A DNA stretch of 64,000 bases from Agathobaculum sp. NTUH-O15-33 (GCF_033193315.1 NZ_CP136187.1:1116001-1180000); one strand, 5' to 3'. Positions 50,212-58,922 are shown, counted from the first letter of the stretch. Notes: generated by a model not told the origin, from the sequence alone. Made by a program: numbers and translations.

Positions 50212-50790
50212 ATGCAGACGTTGAAGGATGAGCTGCGCCACAAGATTTTGCTGGAATCACAGCACCTTTTTCTGGAGCGGGGTTATGCGCGTACATCGCT
50301 GCAAATGATTGCGGATAAAGTGAATATCAGCAAAAGCAACATGTACCATTACTTTAAAAGCAAGCAGGATTTGTTCTATGAGCTGACGGATAACGCGGCC
50401 GACGGCCTGCGCAGCGTGGTGCTGCGCCTGCGAGACAAACGGTTCGATCCAGCGGTCGGCATGCCGGAATATCAGCTGCTGGTGGACGAAGCGTTTATCC
50501 AGCTTTGCCTGAACGAAAAATACGGCCTGCTGTTGATCATGGAGCAGGCGCAGGGCACGCGGTACGAAGGGCTTAAGGCTACGCTCATTGACATTCTGGC
50601 GGCCAAGACGGAGCCGCTGCTGGCCGACGACGATGACCGCGAGCTGCTCGCAAAGATCATTGTACATAACCTGATCGACGGCCTCATACAAATTCTGAAA
50701 AGCCGCGTCCGGCCGCGCGGGGTGCGGCGCAGCATCACCCTGCTGGTCGATTACCACACGCACGGCATCGGCGCGCTGATGAGAAGATAG
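50212..50790 (+). CDS. TetR/AcrR family regulator
   Basis: ATG 50212 follows GGGTGG. The 192-residue protein has an N-terminal TetR HTH (about 10-55: ILLESQHLFLERGYARTSLQ, VNISKSNMYHYFKSKQDLFY) and a helical ligand/dimer domain. The downstream DNA is an intergenic repeat region, so the target gene is not evident; autoregulation at its strong promoter is likely. Confidence 0.9.
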   Translation: MQTLKDELRHKILLESQHLFLERGYARTSLQMIADKVNISKSNMYHYFKSKQDLFYELTDNAADGLRSVVLRLRDKRFDPAVGMPEYQLLVDEAFIQLCLNEKYGLLLIMEQAQGTRYEGLKATLIDILAAKTEPLLADDDDRELLAKIIVHNLIDGLIQILKSRVRPRGVRRSITLLVDYHTHGIGALMRR

Positions 50791-50885
50791 CTAAACAGCC
50801 GGGAAAGCATGTCGAAAAAGTCCTCACGCCGCAGCGTGCATAAAATTGGATTTTGCCGCTTGCGGCAAAATTCATAAAAACCGGG

Positions 50886-51165
50886 AGCATGTATCCAATG
50901 TCATTAAGTTAAGGTCAGACAAGACAAAAAGGTATCGCAAGCACAGAACATGTAGGGCGCGACGCCCTCGGCGCGCCGAGAGCGAAGCACCGGGGTAAGT
51001 GAGAGCATCAAACAGGCTGGTACGGCCGAGCGAAGGGACATGGTTTCTCAGGAAGTGTTACGTCCCTTCGAGATGGCGCGCCGAGGCGTCGCGCCCTACT
51101 AGCTCGGTGAATCCCTTGTTTTTTCCTGTGCGCTTCCCTTATCTTAGTGACATTGAGCATGTATC
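50886..51165. repeat. 10-bp target duplication flanking the MITE
   Basis: AGCATGTATC occurs at 50886-50895 and again at 51156-51165, directly abutting the two ends of the inverted-repeat element. Confidence 0.8.
50896..51155. mobile_element. 260-bp MITE with terminal inverted repeats
   Basis: The left end CAATGTCATTAAGTTAAGG and the right end (reverse complement) CAATGTCACTAAGATAAGG agree at 17 of 19 positions. Inside are a second inverted pair (GTAGGGCGCGACGCC... near 50951 and ...GGCGTCGCGCCCTAC near 51086) and an inner GAAGGGAC/GTCCCTTC stem. It has no ORF. The duplication length and ends suggest mobilisation by an IS4-family-like transposase. Confidence 0.8.
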
Positions 51166-51302
51166 TCGGTTTTTTTACAAACCGACTTCAAGTGCGGCCC
51201 AGGCCGGCTTCTATTGCCCCAAAGGGGCAATTCACCTTCTGCCTGTAAGGCGCGCGCAGAAGCCGGAATACTCGATCGAAATGGGGCTTTGTTTCGACAG
51301 CC

Positions 51303-51351
51303 TCACAGCCGGGAAAGCAAGCTACGCTTGCTTTCCCGGCTGTTCTTTATT
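51303..51351 (+). terminator. Terminator upstream of spoIIID
   Basis: CAGCCGGGAAAGCAAGC and GCTTGCTTTCCCGGCTG pair around TAC and are followed by TTCTTTATTT. A partial copy of its left arm (CAGCCGGGAAAGCA) also occurs near 50796. The rest of 51166-51302 holds hairpins (CCGGCTTCT/AGAAGCCGG, TTGCCCC/GGGGCAA) and no gene. Confidence 0.8.
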
Positions 51352-51424
51352 TCGCGGGTCTACCCGCCGGACGCCCTGCATACAGTGTTAGTAACGACAG
51401 TGCGAAACGGCAGGGGGGACGACG

Positions 51425-51697
51425 GTGAAAGGCTTACCCGAGGAGCGGGCGATCCAGCTCGCACATTATATGATCGAGCATGAGGCGACCGTGCGGCAAA
51501 CGGCGGCGCGGTTCGGTATTTCTAAATCAACCGTACATAAGGATATTACCACGCGGCTGAAAACGCTGAACCGTGAGCTGTTCGACGGCGTGCAGGCCGT
51601 GCTGCGCAAGAATAAAAACGAACGCCACATCCGCGGCGGCATGGCGACTCGGGAAAAGTACCGCGTAAAAGCGGCTTCACCGGCAGGCAGGCCATAA
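51425..51697 (+). CDS. spoIIID: Sporulation regulator SpoIIID
   Basis: A 90-residue mother-cell transcription factor that adjusts the sigma-E regulon and sigK expression. GTG 51425 follows GGGGGGAC. It matches SpoIIID throughout: ERAIQLAHYMIEHEATVRQT, the HTH AARFGISKSTVHKDITTRL, and the basic C-terminal helix ERHIRGGMATREKY. It confirms a sporulating host. Confidence 0.95.
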   Translation: MKGLPEERAIQLAHYMIEHEATVRQTAARFGISKSTVHKDITTRLKTLNRELFDGVQAVLRKNKNERHIRGGMATREKYRVKAASPAGRP

Positions 51698-51738
51698 AAA
51701 GGCGGCCGCCCTTCCTTTGGCGGAGGGGCGGCCGTAAA
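51698..51738 (+). terminator. Terminator after spoIIID
   Basis: GGCGGCCGCCCTTCC and GGAGGGGCGGCCG pair around a short loop. The T-run is weak on the plus strand. Confidence 0.55.
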
Positions 51739-51753
51739 TATGCCGGGGGAATC

Positions 51754-51996
51754 TTACAGGCTGGCGATTTCCTTCATGCAGGCTTTGCAGACGTTCTTGT
51801 TCTTGTAATGGATAACGTCCTTCGCGTTGCCGCAGAAGACGCAGGCGGGCTCGTACTTCTTCAGGATGATCTGGTTGCCGTCCACGTAGATTTCGAGCGC
51901 GTCCTTTACGTCGATATCCAATGTTCTGCGCAGCTCGATGGGGAGAACGATTCTTCCGAGTTCATCGACCTTTCTAACAATGCCGGTGGATTTCAT
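51754..51996 (-). CDS. AbrB/SpoVT-type transition-state regulator
   Basis: ATG 51996 is 8 nt after AAGGAG; an upstream GTG overlaps that site. The 80-residue protein has the AbrB swapped-hairpin DNA-binding domain (KSTGIVRKVDELGRIVLPIE, LRRTLDIDVKDALEIYVDG). A C-terminal zinc-like tail has two CxxC pairs (CVFCGNAKD, VCKACMKE), common in clostridial AbrB homologues. It is divergent from spmA. Confidence 0.92.
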   Translation of the reverse strand: MKSTGIVRKVDELGRIVLPIELRRTLDIDVKDALEIYVDGNQIILKKYEPACVFCGNAKDVIHYKNKNVCKACMKEIASL

Positions 51997-52090
51997 GTGT
52001 AACACTCCTTCATTTCTTTGTTGGGTCTTTTCATTTCTATCACCAAGCCCTCAAAAGGGACTTGCGTGCGAGGGAAAGGGGGAAAGCCAG

Positions 52091-52684
52091 GTGCTTTCCG
52101 TTGTATGGGTCTGTTTTTTGGTGCTTTCGCTGGTCTGTGGCGTTGCCACCGGCCGGTTGGACGCGGTAACGGCGGCAGTAAGTACGGGAGCGGCGGAGGC
52201 GGTAACGCTTGCCATCAGCATCGCCGGGCTGATGTGCTTTTGGAGCGGCCTGATGGAGCTGATCAGCGCGTCCGGGCTGGCGGAAAAGCTTTCGCGTTTG
52301 CTCATGCCGGTGCTTCGCCCTCTGTTCGGCGCGGCGTCGCGCGATAGAGAGGCGATGGAGGCGGTCAGCGCCAATGTAACGGCCAATTTGCTTGGCTTGT
52401 CGAATGCGGCTACCCCGCTGGGGCTTAAGGCGGTGGACCGCCTGTACACCCTTGAGGGGCGGCGCGGCTCTCCGGACACGGTGCTGACGCTGATCACGCT
52501 GAACACCGCTTCGATCCAGCTCATTCCATCCACCGTGGCGGCGGTGCGAGGCGCCTGCGGCTCCGCGGCGCCGTTTGACATTATGCCGGCGGTATGGGTG
52601 GCATCGATTACATCTGTTGCGGCGGTATTGATCAGCGGGCGGCTGATGCGCCCTTTGTTCCCGGAGAAAAATCGGGGGAAATAG
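52091..52684 (+). CDS. spmA: Spore maturation protein A
   Basis: GTG 52091 follows AAAGGGGG; the 197-residue length fits SpmA. It is a nucleoside-recognition-domain membrane protein (GAAEAVTLAISIAGLMCFWS, SANVTANLLGLSNAATPLGL, TVLTLITLNTASIQLIPSTV). With SpmB it is needed for spore core dehydration in Bacillus and Clostridium. Confidence 0.93.
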   Translation: MLSVVWVCFLVLSLVCGVATGRLDAVTAAVSTGAAEAVTLAISIAGLMCFWSGLMELISASGLAEKLSRLLMPVLRPLFGAASRDREAMEAVSANVTANLLGLSNAATPLGLKAVDRLYTLEGRRGSPDTVLTLITLNTASIQLIPSTVAAVRGACGSAAPFDIMPAVWVASITSVAAVLISGRLMRPLFPEKNRGK

Positions 52685-52729
52685 CGGACCCAATTACATT
52701 TTGTATTATTGCACATGGAAAGCGAAAAA

Positions 52730-52759
52730 TTTGTCGAAATGCAAAACATTTCCTAAAGT
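52730..52759 (+). promoter_or_regulatory. Candidate Spo0A-box promoter before spmB
   Basis: TTTGTCGAAA (52730-52739) is a perfect 0A-box decamer. TTGTCG within it can serve as a -35 box, 17 bp before TAAAGT (52754-52759). Confidence 0.45.
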
Positions 52760-52813
52760 ATTTCCTAAAAATTGAATAGCTCGTCAAATCAGGAAAGGGT
52801 GAAGTGCAAAACC

Positions 52814-53341
52814 ATGCGTTTAATGCAAGCCGGGTTGGTGCCGCTTATGCTGGCCGCCGTTGGATTATACGCACTGTATAAAGGTGTGGATGTATTCCCA
52901 ACGTTCCTGCGGGGGGCGAAGAGCGGGTTGCAGACAGCGGTAAGCATACTGCCCACCATGGTGGGCATGCTTACCGTTGTATACATGCTGCGCGCTTCCG
53001 GCGCGATAGACATAGCCGCGGCCGCGCTGGCGCCGGTGCTGAATCTGTTTGGGATACCGCAGGAGTGCGCGGCGCTGACGCTGCTAAAGCCGATCAGCGG
53101 CGGCGGAGGGCTGGCGCTGGGCAGCGAGATTATGCAGCGATGCGGACCGGATAGCTACGCCGGCCGCGTCGCGGCGGTGATGCTGGGTTCTTCAGAGACT
53201 AGTCTATATACCATCAGCGTATATAGCGGGCACTTGGGGCTATCCAAAATGCGTTATATGGTGTTTGCCGCTCTTTGCGCAGACTTGACGGCTTTTGCCG
53301 TTTCGGCCGCCATGGTGCGCGTCATGTTTCCGTACAAATGA
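52814..53341 (+). CDS. spmB: Spore maturation protein B
   Basis: The start is uncertain: ATG 52814 is used, with GTG 52799 and ATG 52823 possible. The ~175-residue protein is the SpmB partner of SpmA: GLVPLMLAAVGLYALYKGVD, LRGAKSGLQTAVSILPTMVG, LLKPISGGGGLALGSEIM, MLGSSETSLYTISVYSGHLG. The 129-nt gap from spmA with its own promoter-like element is unusual, as the two are normally adjacent. Confidence 0.92.
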   Translation: MRLMQAGLVPLMLAAVGLYALYKGVDVFPTFLRGAKSGLQTAVSILPTMVGMLTVVYMLRASGAIDIAAAALAPVLNLFGIPQECAALTLLKPISGGGGLALGSEIMQRCGPDSYAGRVAAVMLGSSETSLYTISVYSGHLGLSKMRYMVFAALCADLTAFAVSAAMVRVMFPYK

Positions 53342-53386
53342 CATTATATCTCTTTTTTTCGACAAAATCCATAGAATGACAGGAAG

Positions 53387-53520
53387 TTTGTCGAAACAAA
53401 CAAAATAATCTATAATCGCTTGTGCAAATAGTGATAACTTTTTAGCGCAATGGTAATATATTCACACAAAAATAGGAAGAAAAAATCCCCGTCAGGAAAA
53501 ACCTGACGGGGATTTTGCCG
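53387..53520 (+). ncRNA. Candidate Spo0A-controlled short transcript
   Basis: A 0A box TTTGTCGAAA (53387-53396) overlaps a -35-like TTGTCG, 17 bp before TATAAT (53411-53416). A terminator ends at 53518. The ~95-nt transcript has no ORF with a ribosome-binding site. A third, inverted 0A box lies at 53357-53366. Confidence 0.35.
53482..53520. terminator. Bidirectional terminator
   Basis: AAATCCCCGTCAGG and CCTGACGGGGATTTT pair around AAAAA, between spmB/short transcript and the convergent hbd gene. Confidence 0.9.
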
Positions 53521-53543
53521 TTGTTGGAAATCGGCCAAGGGGC

Positions 53544-54416
53544 TTACTTGATGATCTCCTTGCCGAACGGGCCGTCGTAATCGAAGAAGCCCTTGCCGGT
53601 CTTAACGCCCAGCCAGCCCGCGCGCACCATCTTGCGGAGCAGCGGGTGCGGGCGGTACTTGGTGTCGCCGGTCTCGTGATAAATGTTTTCCATAATAGCG
53701 AGGTTTACATCGTGGCCAACCAGATCCGCCGTGTGCAGCGGGCCGGACTTCATGCTCGCGCCGAGCTGCATCGCGATGTCGATATCAGCAGGGCTGGCGA
53801 TGCCGTCCGCGTAGATGCCGATGGCTTCGTTCATCATCGGGATCAGCATGCGGTTTACGACAAAGCCCGGGCCTTCGTCCACGGCGACCGGCGTCTTGCC
53901 CAGCGCGGCCATCAGGTCGTATGCAAACTGGAAGGTCTCGTCAGAGGTCTGGATCGCGCGAACGACCTCGACCAGCTTCATGATCTGTGCCGGGTTGAAG
54001 AAGTGGCAGCCGATAAACTTGTCGGCGCGGTGCGGGATGGAAGCGGCCATCTCGGTGATGGACAGGCCCGAGGTATTGGAGGCGAAGATCGTGTGGGGCG
54101 GGCAAATGCCGTCCAGCTCCTGCAGCAGGTCGATCTTGAGGTCCATGCGCTCCAGAATGACCTCCATGACGAACTCGGCTTCGCAGGCGTCCTTGCGGTT
54201 CACCGTGGTGGAAAGGCGGCTCAGGCGCTCAGCCTTGTCGGCCTCGGTGATCTTTTCTCTGGAAACCAAGAAGGACAGATCCTTCTCGATGATCGAAACG
54301 CCGCGATCGAGGAAATCCTGCTTGATGTCGAACAGCTTGACATCGTGACCGCCGTTAAGAAATACCTCAGCAATGCGCGCACCCATGTTGCCCGCGCCAA
54401 ATACACAAATTTTCAT
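53544..54416 (-). CDS. hbd: 3-hydroxybutyryl-CoA dehydrogenase
   Basis: A 290-residue NAD(P)-dependent enzyme that reduces acetoacetyl-CoA. The Rossmann start is VFGAGNMGARIAEVF. The substrate site has IFASNTSGLSI, the catalytic His in IGCHFFNPAQIMKLVEVV, and Asn in GFVVNRMLIPMMNEAI. The C-terminal dimer domain ends KTGKGFFDYDG. It is the last gene of the leftward butyrate cluster, 66 nt after crt. Confidence 0.96.
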   Translation of the reverse strand: MKICVFGAGNMGARIAEVFLNGGHDVKLFDIKQDFLDRGVSIIEKDLSFLVSREKITEADKAERLSRLSTTVNRKDACEAEFVMEVILERMDLKIDLLQELDGICPPHTIFASNTSGLSITEMAASIPHRADKFIGCHFFNPAQIMKLVEVVRAIQTSDETFQFAYDLMAALGKTPVAVDEGPGFVVNRMLIPMMNEAIGIYADGIASPADIDIAMQLGASMKSGPLHTADLVGHDVNLAIMENIYHETGDTKYRPHPLLRKMVRAGWLGVKTGKGFFDYDGPFGKEIIK

Positions 54417-54482
54417 TATGAAAAACCTCTCTTCTCTCTCGTTGCAGCTCTCTCTTACTGCTTAGATGGATGGCGAAACGGT

Positions 54483-55298
54483 TTACTTGTTCTTGAACTC
54501 CTTGGCGGGCTTGTCGCGGTTCTTATCGAGGAACCAAGCCATGCCGTACTTCTGATCCTCGGTAGCGAAGCACTGGCCGAAGACGTTGCCTTCAAACTTC
54601 AGGGCGGAGTTCAGATCGGTCTGCATGCCGACGTTAACGGCTTCCTTGACCAGCGAAACAGCGATCGGCGCCTGCGCGGCGATCTCTTCCGCCAGCTTGA
54701 CGGCTTCGTCCAGCAGGTTTTCAAGCGGGTATACGTAATTGACAAGGCCCATTGCCAGCGCGTCCTGCGCGGTGTAATTGCCGCGGGCGGTGTAGAGCAT
54801 TTCCTTTGCCTTGCCAAGGCCCACGATGCGGGCCAGACGCTGCGTGCCGCCGCAGCCCGGGGTGATGCCGAGGCCGACTTCGGGCTGGCCGAACGCGGCG
54901 TTCTCGGAAGCGAGGCGGATGTCGCAGGCCATGGCGAGCTCGCAGCCGCCGCCCAGACAGAAGCCGTTAATCGCGGCGATGACCGGACGCTTGAAGTTTT
55001 CGATCATCCAGCAAACGCGGTTGGATTCGTTGCCGAAGAACTTGCCTTCCTCAACGGTCTTGGTGGACATCTCGGCGATGTCCGCGCCGGCCACAAAGGA
55101 GTTGACGGTCTTGCCCTTCTTGTTGACGGTGGAGGAACCGGTCAGAACGACGGCGTAAACGTCGTCCATCTTTGCGACTTCACCGAACGCCTCTTCGAGC
55201 TGCGCATACATGTCGGTGGAGAGCGCGTTCATAGCCTGCATGTGCTCGATCTTAACGATCGCTACATGACCCTTTTTTTCGATCACTACATCGGTCAT
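54483..55298 (-). CDS. crt: Enoyl-CoA hydratase (crotonase)
   Basis: A 271-residue crotonase that dehydrates 3-hydroxybutyryl-CoA to crotonyl-CoA. Oxyanion-hole segments are FVAGADIAEMS and NGFCLGGGCELAMACD. Catalytic glutamates fit in the second of these (GGGCELA) and in FGQPEVGLGITPGCGGTQRL. ATG 55298 is 11 nt after AAGAGG; the in-frame GTG 55310 overlaps that site. Confidence 0.95.
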   Translation of the reverse strand: MTDVVIEKKGHVAIVKIEHMQAMNALSTDMYAQLEEAFGEVAKMDDVYAVVLTGSSTVNKKGKTVNSFVAGADIAEMSTKTVEEGKFFGNESNRVCWMIENFKRPVIAAINGFCLGGGCELAMACDIRLASENAAFGQPEVGLGITPGCGGTQRLARIVGLGKAKEMLYTARGNYTAQDALAMGLVNYVYPLENLLDEAVKLAEEIAAQAPIAVSLVKEAVNVGMQTDLNSALKFEGNVFGQCFATEDQKYGMAWFLDKNRDKPAKEFKNK

Positions 55299-55316
55299 TT
55301 CCAAATACACCTCTTG

Positions 55317-55480
55317 TTAATTAGTAATTAGGAATTAGTAATTAGAAATTACGAACGCCTAATCATTTACGATATGGATATGTTTGATACCAGAAACGAA
55401 TGGGGGCGGAGCGCTGATTTGAACCGGCACTCCGCATGGTTTGCCTCCAATAATTACTAACTACTAATTACTAATTTGCA
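55317..55480. repeat. ATTAG-rich inverted repeat element
   Basis: The left end (TTAATTAGTAATTAGGAATT...) and right end (...ACTACTAATTACTAATTT) are inverted copies about 30 bp long. The ~100-bp centre has its own GCGGAG/CTCCGC hairpin. There is no ORF. It splits thl from crt. Confidence 0.6.
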
Positions 55481-55512
55481 GACAGTTTTCCCATTTCGTT
55501 CTTCTAAAAGAA

Positions 55513-56703
55513 TTACTTGCAGAGCTCGTCGCGCTCGACGATGATGGCTTCGCCCATGCCGCCGCCGATGCACATGGTGGCAAGGCCGATGGTCAGGTCG
55601 CGCTTGATCATTTCGTAGATCAGCGTGGTGGTGATGCGGCAGCCTGCCGCGCCGATCGGGTGGCCCAGCGCGATCGCGCCGCCGTTTACGTTGACCTTCT
55701 CCATATCGAAGCCCAGCTCGCGGTTAACGGCGGCAGCCTGCGCGGCAAACGCCTCGTTGGACTCGATCAGGTCGAGGTCGGCAACGGTCAGGCCGGCGCG
55801 GGACAGCGCCTGACGGGTGGACTCGATCGGGCCGATGCCCATGATGGACGGATCGCAGCCGACGGAGCCGAACGAACGGACCTTAGCCAGCGGCTTCAGG
55901 CCGTTTGCCTTGACGTAATCCTCGGAAGCGATGATCATCGCGGCGCCAGCGTCGTTGATGCCGGAGGCGTTGCCCGCGGTAACCGTGCCGCCGTCCTTCT
56001 TGAAGGCGGGGCGCAGCTTGGCCAGACCCTCGAGCGTGGTCTGCGGACGGCAGTGCTCGTCGGTGTCGAATACGACCTCGGTCTTCTTCTGCTTGACGGT
56101 GATCGGAACGATCTCGTCCTTGAAGCGGCCGGTCTCGATGGCCTTGGCGGCCTTCATCTGGGAATCGTAGCCGATCTGATCCTGCATCTCGCGGGTGATG
56201 CCGTACTTCTCGGCAACGTTTTCCGCGGTGATGCCCATGTGGTACTGGTTAAATACGTCGAACACGCCGTCGTAAACCATCATGTCCACGAACTTGACGT
56301 CGTTCATACGAGCGCCCCAGCGCATGTTGCGGGAGATGTACGGCGCGCCGGACATGGATTCGCAGCCGCCGACCAGCATCAGCTGGTTTTCGCCGGAACG
56401 GATGACCTGAGCGCCCAGCGAGATCGCGCGCATGGAGGATGCGCAGACCTTGTTCAGCGTCATAGCCGGGGTGGTGAGGGGCAGGCCCGCGCCCACCATA
56501 ACCTGACGGGCTACGTTCTGGCCCACGCCGCCCTGCAATACCTGACCGAACAGGACTTCGTTGATCGCGGCCTTGTCTACGCCGGCGCGCTCGATGGCGG
56601 CGTTAGCGGCGGCAATACCGAGCTGAGCGGCGGGCACGTCGCGCAGAGCGCCGCCATAGGTGCCGATCGCGGTGCGGGCGGCAGAACAGATGTAAACGTT
56701 CAT
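55513..56703 (-). CDS. thl: Acetyl-CoA acetyltransferase (thiolase)
   Basis: A 396-residue thiolase that condenses two acetyl-CoA. The start ATG 56703 has AAAGGAG upstream. It has nucleophile Cys87 (LNKVCASSMRAISLG), NEAFAAQAAAVNRELG, GGAIALGHPIGAAGCR (His) and the final CIGGGMGEA (second Cys). Length fits the family exactly. Confidence 0.96.
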   Translation of the reverse strand: MNVYICSAARTAIGTYGGALRDVPAAQLGIAAANAAIERAGVDKAAINEVLFGQVLQGGVGQNVARQVMVGAGLPLTTPAMTLNKVCASSMRAISLGAQVIRSGENQLMLVGGCESMSGAPYISRNMRWGARMNDVKFVDMMVYDGVFDVFNQYHMGITAENVAEKYGITREMQDQIGYDSQMKAAKAIETGRFKDEIVPITVKQKKTEVVFDTDEHCRPQTTLEGLAKLRPAFKKDGGTVTAGNASGINDAGAAMIIASEDYVKANGLKPLAKVRSFGSVGCDPSIMGIGPIESTRQALSRAGLTVADLDLIESNEAFAAQAAAVNRELGFDMEKVNVNGGAIALGHPIGAAGCRITTTLIYEMIKRDLTIGLATMCIGGGMGEAIIVERDELCK

Positions 56704-56908
56704 TGATGGTTTCTCCTTTTCTTCTCTCATACGGGCGCCGGAGGGTGACCGGCGCGTTTTAAACATATGGAAATGGGTCACATCGTTAATATTTTATCAA
56801 ATTATTTTCAATTTGCAAGGGGTTTTGAAAAAGTATGTGAAAAGATTAACAACATACCCATAACCTTCACAGAATAGATGCAAGATAGGCCAGCAATACG
56901 AGCGGCTT

Positions 56909-58465
56909 TTACTCGTGCTTCAAGCCCATCAGCTCATCCTTGAAGATGCGCTCGTCCATGGTCTTCAGATCGTCGGCGATCTTGGGGACGAACTCCATCT
57001 GGTCGAGGATCTGGGTTTTCAGATCGATGCCGGGCGCGATTTCTACCAGCGTGACGCCTTCATGGCGCAGCTCGAACACGCAGCGCTCGGTGATGTACAG
57101 AACGGGCTGGTGCACCTTGTTGGCGTAATCGCCGGAGAAGGTGATGTGCTCGACCGAATTAACAAACTTCTTCTTCGCGCCCTCCTGCGTGATGACGAGC
57201 TTGCCGTCGACACAGTCGGTCTTGAGGCCCTTGGCCGTGAAGGTACCGCAGTAAACGACCTTCTTGGCGTTTTGGGTGATATCGATGAAGCCGCCGGCGC
57301 CGGCCAGACGGGTGCCGAACTTGGAAACGTTCAGGTCGCCGTTGGGCGCGGTCTCCGCAAGGCCGAGGAACGCAACGTCAAGGCCGCCGCCCTGATAGAA
57401 GTCGAACTGTACGTTGTGCGGGATGATGCACATCGCGTTCGCCGCGGCGCCGAACTGGGTACCGCCGTAGGGAACGCCCGCGATGGAGCCTGCCTCCACG
57501 GTCAGCGTCATGTTATCGGAAATGCCTTCTTCTGCGGCGACGTTGGCGATCTTTTCAGGCGCGCCGGTGCCGAGGTTGACGATCGCGTCCTTGGGCAGCT
57601 CCATGGCGGCGCGGCGGGCGATGATCTTCTTCGCGTCCATCGGGATGGGCGGAATCGCGTCCACGGGGATGCGGAACTCGCCGGTCAGCGCGCCGTCATA
57701 CGGCATGCCGAGGCACTGCATGTTCTCTTCGTCCGAACCGACGACGACGGAATCGACGTAGATGCCGGGAATCGCCACGAGCTTGGGATCGAGCGTGCCG
57801 CCCTGCACGATCTTTTCGACCTGCACGATGACCTTGCCGCCCGAGTTCTTGCACGCCTGCGCCATCGCGGTGACGTCCAGCGGGCCGATCTCTCTATGTA
57901 CGGTGCAGTTGCCGTATTCGTCGCAGTAGGAGCCGCGCAGGAACACGACGTTGATCGGGAAGCCCTTGTACAGCAGGCGCTCCTCGCCCTCGATGTTGAC
58001 GATCTTGACGAGGTCCTCGGTGGTGCAGTCGTTGAGCTTGCCGCCGCCGTTGCGGGGATCGGCAAAGGTGTACAGGCCGACGTGGGTGATGGTGCCGATG
58101 TTGTGGGCGGCGATATCGCGGTACATATGCGAGATAACGCCCTGCGGCAGGTTGTAGGCTTCGATCTTGTTCGCAAGCGCCAGATCGCCCAGCTTGGGCG
58201 CGCGGTCCCAGTGGCCGCCGATGACGCGCTTTACCATGCCTTCATGGCCGTAGTGGTCGCCGCCGGTGCCGTCGCGGTGGCCCTGACCGGCCGCAAAGAA
58301 CAGGGTCAGGTTGCTGGGGTGTCCGGTCTCCAAAAAGCGCTTTTCCAGCGCGCCGGAGAGGGCCTCCGGGCAGGCGCAGCTTACAAAGCCGCCGGTGGCG
58401 ATGGTATCGCCGTCCTGTACCTTCAGGGCGGCTTCCTCCGCTGTGATGATGCTTACTTTCTTCAT
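56909..58465 (-). CDS. Acyl-CoA:acetate/4-hydroxybutyrate CoA-transferase (Pct-like)
   Basis: ATG 58465 follows GAGGAGG. The 518-residue type I CoA-transferase fuses the two halves as propionate CoA-transferase does. The N-terminal half has GDTIATGGFVSCACPEAL and AGQGHRDGTGGDHYGHEG. The C-terminal half has LGTGAPEKIANVAAEEG and the catalytic Glu in LTVEAGSIAGVPYGG. Between abfD and thl, it most likely activates 4-hydroxybutyrate or releases butyrate from its CoA ester. Propionate or lactate specificity is not excluded. Confidence 0.85.
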   Translation of the reverse strand: MKKVSIITAEEAALKVQDGDTIATGGFVSCACPEALSGALEKRFLETGHPSNLTLFFAAGQGHRDGTGGDHYGHEGMVKRVIGGHWDRAPKLGDLALANKIEAYNLPQGVISHMYRDIAAHNIGTITHVGLYTFADPRNGGGKLNDCTTEDLVKIVNIEGEERLLYKGFPINVVFLRGSYCDEYGNCTVHREIGPLDVTAMAQACKNSGGKVIVQVEKIVQGGTLDPKLVAIPGIYVDSVVVGSDEENMQCLGMPYDGALTGEFRIPVDAIPPIPMDAKKIIARRAAMELPKDAIVNLGTGAPEKIANVAAEEGISDNMTLTVEAGSIAGVPYGGTQFGAAANAMCIIPHNVQFDFYQGGGLDVAFLGLAETAPNGDLNVSKFGTRLAGAGGFIDITQNAKKVVYCGTFTAKGLKTDCVDGKLVITQEGAKKKFVNSVEHITFSGDYANKVHQPVLYITERCVFELRHEGVTLVEIAPGIDLKTQILDQMEFVPKIADDLKTMDERIFKDELMGLKHE

Positions 58466-58470
58466 CTTTA

Positions 58471-58755
58471 TCATCCTCCTCTTTTGTCAGACGGAATCTG
58501 CTTTATTTGTTCTATGACAGCCGGGACGTCGGCCGCGTTTTCGATGAGCAAACGCCGGTCGGCGTCTATTTCCTCATAGCGGTATTCGCAGCCGGTGCAG
58601 CCCCGGATGATCAGCAGTACGTCGTAATGTACGCCGTCCCTCGGCAGTTCAAAGACGGCGGCTTGAGATAGGGAGGTGCGCACGGCGTCATAGGCCTTGC
58701 CGCGGTCATACCGCGGGTTGCAGCCGCCGCAGAATTTTACGGTGCAGCGCAGCAT
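58471..58755 (-). CDS. Small cysteine-containing conserved protein
   Basis: A 94-residue protein with KFCGGCNPRYDRGKAYDAV and the second pair RGCTGCEYRYEE, suggesting a metal or redox role. Proteins with the CGGCNPRYDR motif occur near amino-acid and butyrate fermentation genes in Clostridia. It ends 5 nt before the CoA-transferase start, so it is coupled to it. The function is unknown. Confidence 0.65.
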   Translation of the reverse strand: MLRCTVKFCGGCNPRYDRGKAYDAVRTSLSQAAVFELPRDGVHYDVLLIIRGCTGCEYRYEEIDADRRLLIENAADVPAVIEQIKQIPSDKRGG

Positions 58756-58922
58756 GGCGCCAATTTCCCCCTTTTACAGTGGTTTCAGTATGGAAAACAG
58801 CCGGTTCGCCGCCTTCCACACCGCCCCCACTGTCGTGTAACTGCAAACATAGGCACCCACAGAAGAGCTCCATGAGTGCCTATGGGGTAGGGCCGTGTTC
58901 ATCAGACGGCCCTGCAGGAAGA
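58756..58922 (-). other. Hairpin-rich gap downstream of abfD
   Basis: Two stems on the minus strand: AGGGCCGT/ACGGCCCT (about 58891-58914) and CATAGGCAC/GTGCCTATG (about 58849-58885). Neither has a T-run, so partial attenuation or RNA processing between abfD and the downstream genes is possible. Confidence 0.4.

Noticed and set aside
50808..51300. TGTCGAAA-like words near 50811 and 51292 as further Spo0A boxes
   Set aside because: They match only part of the decamer, lie in repeat DNA and have no promoter boxes at the right spacing.
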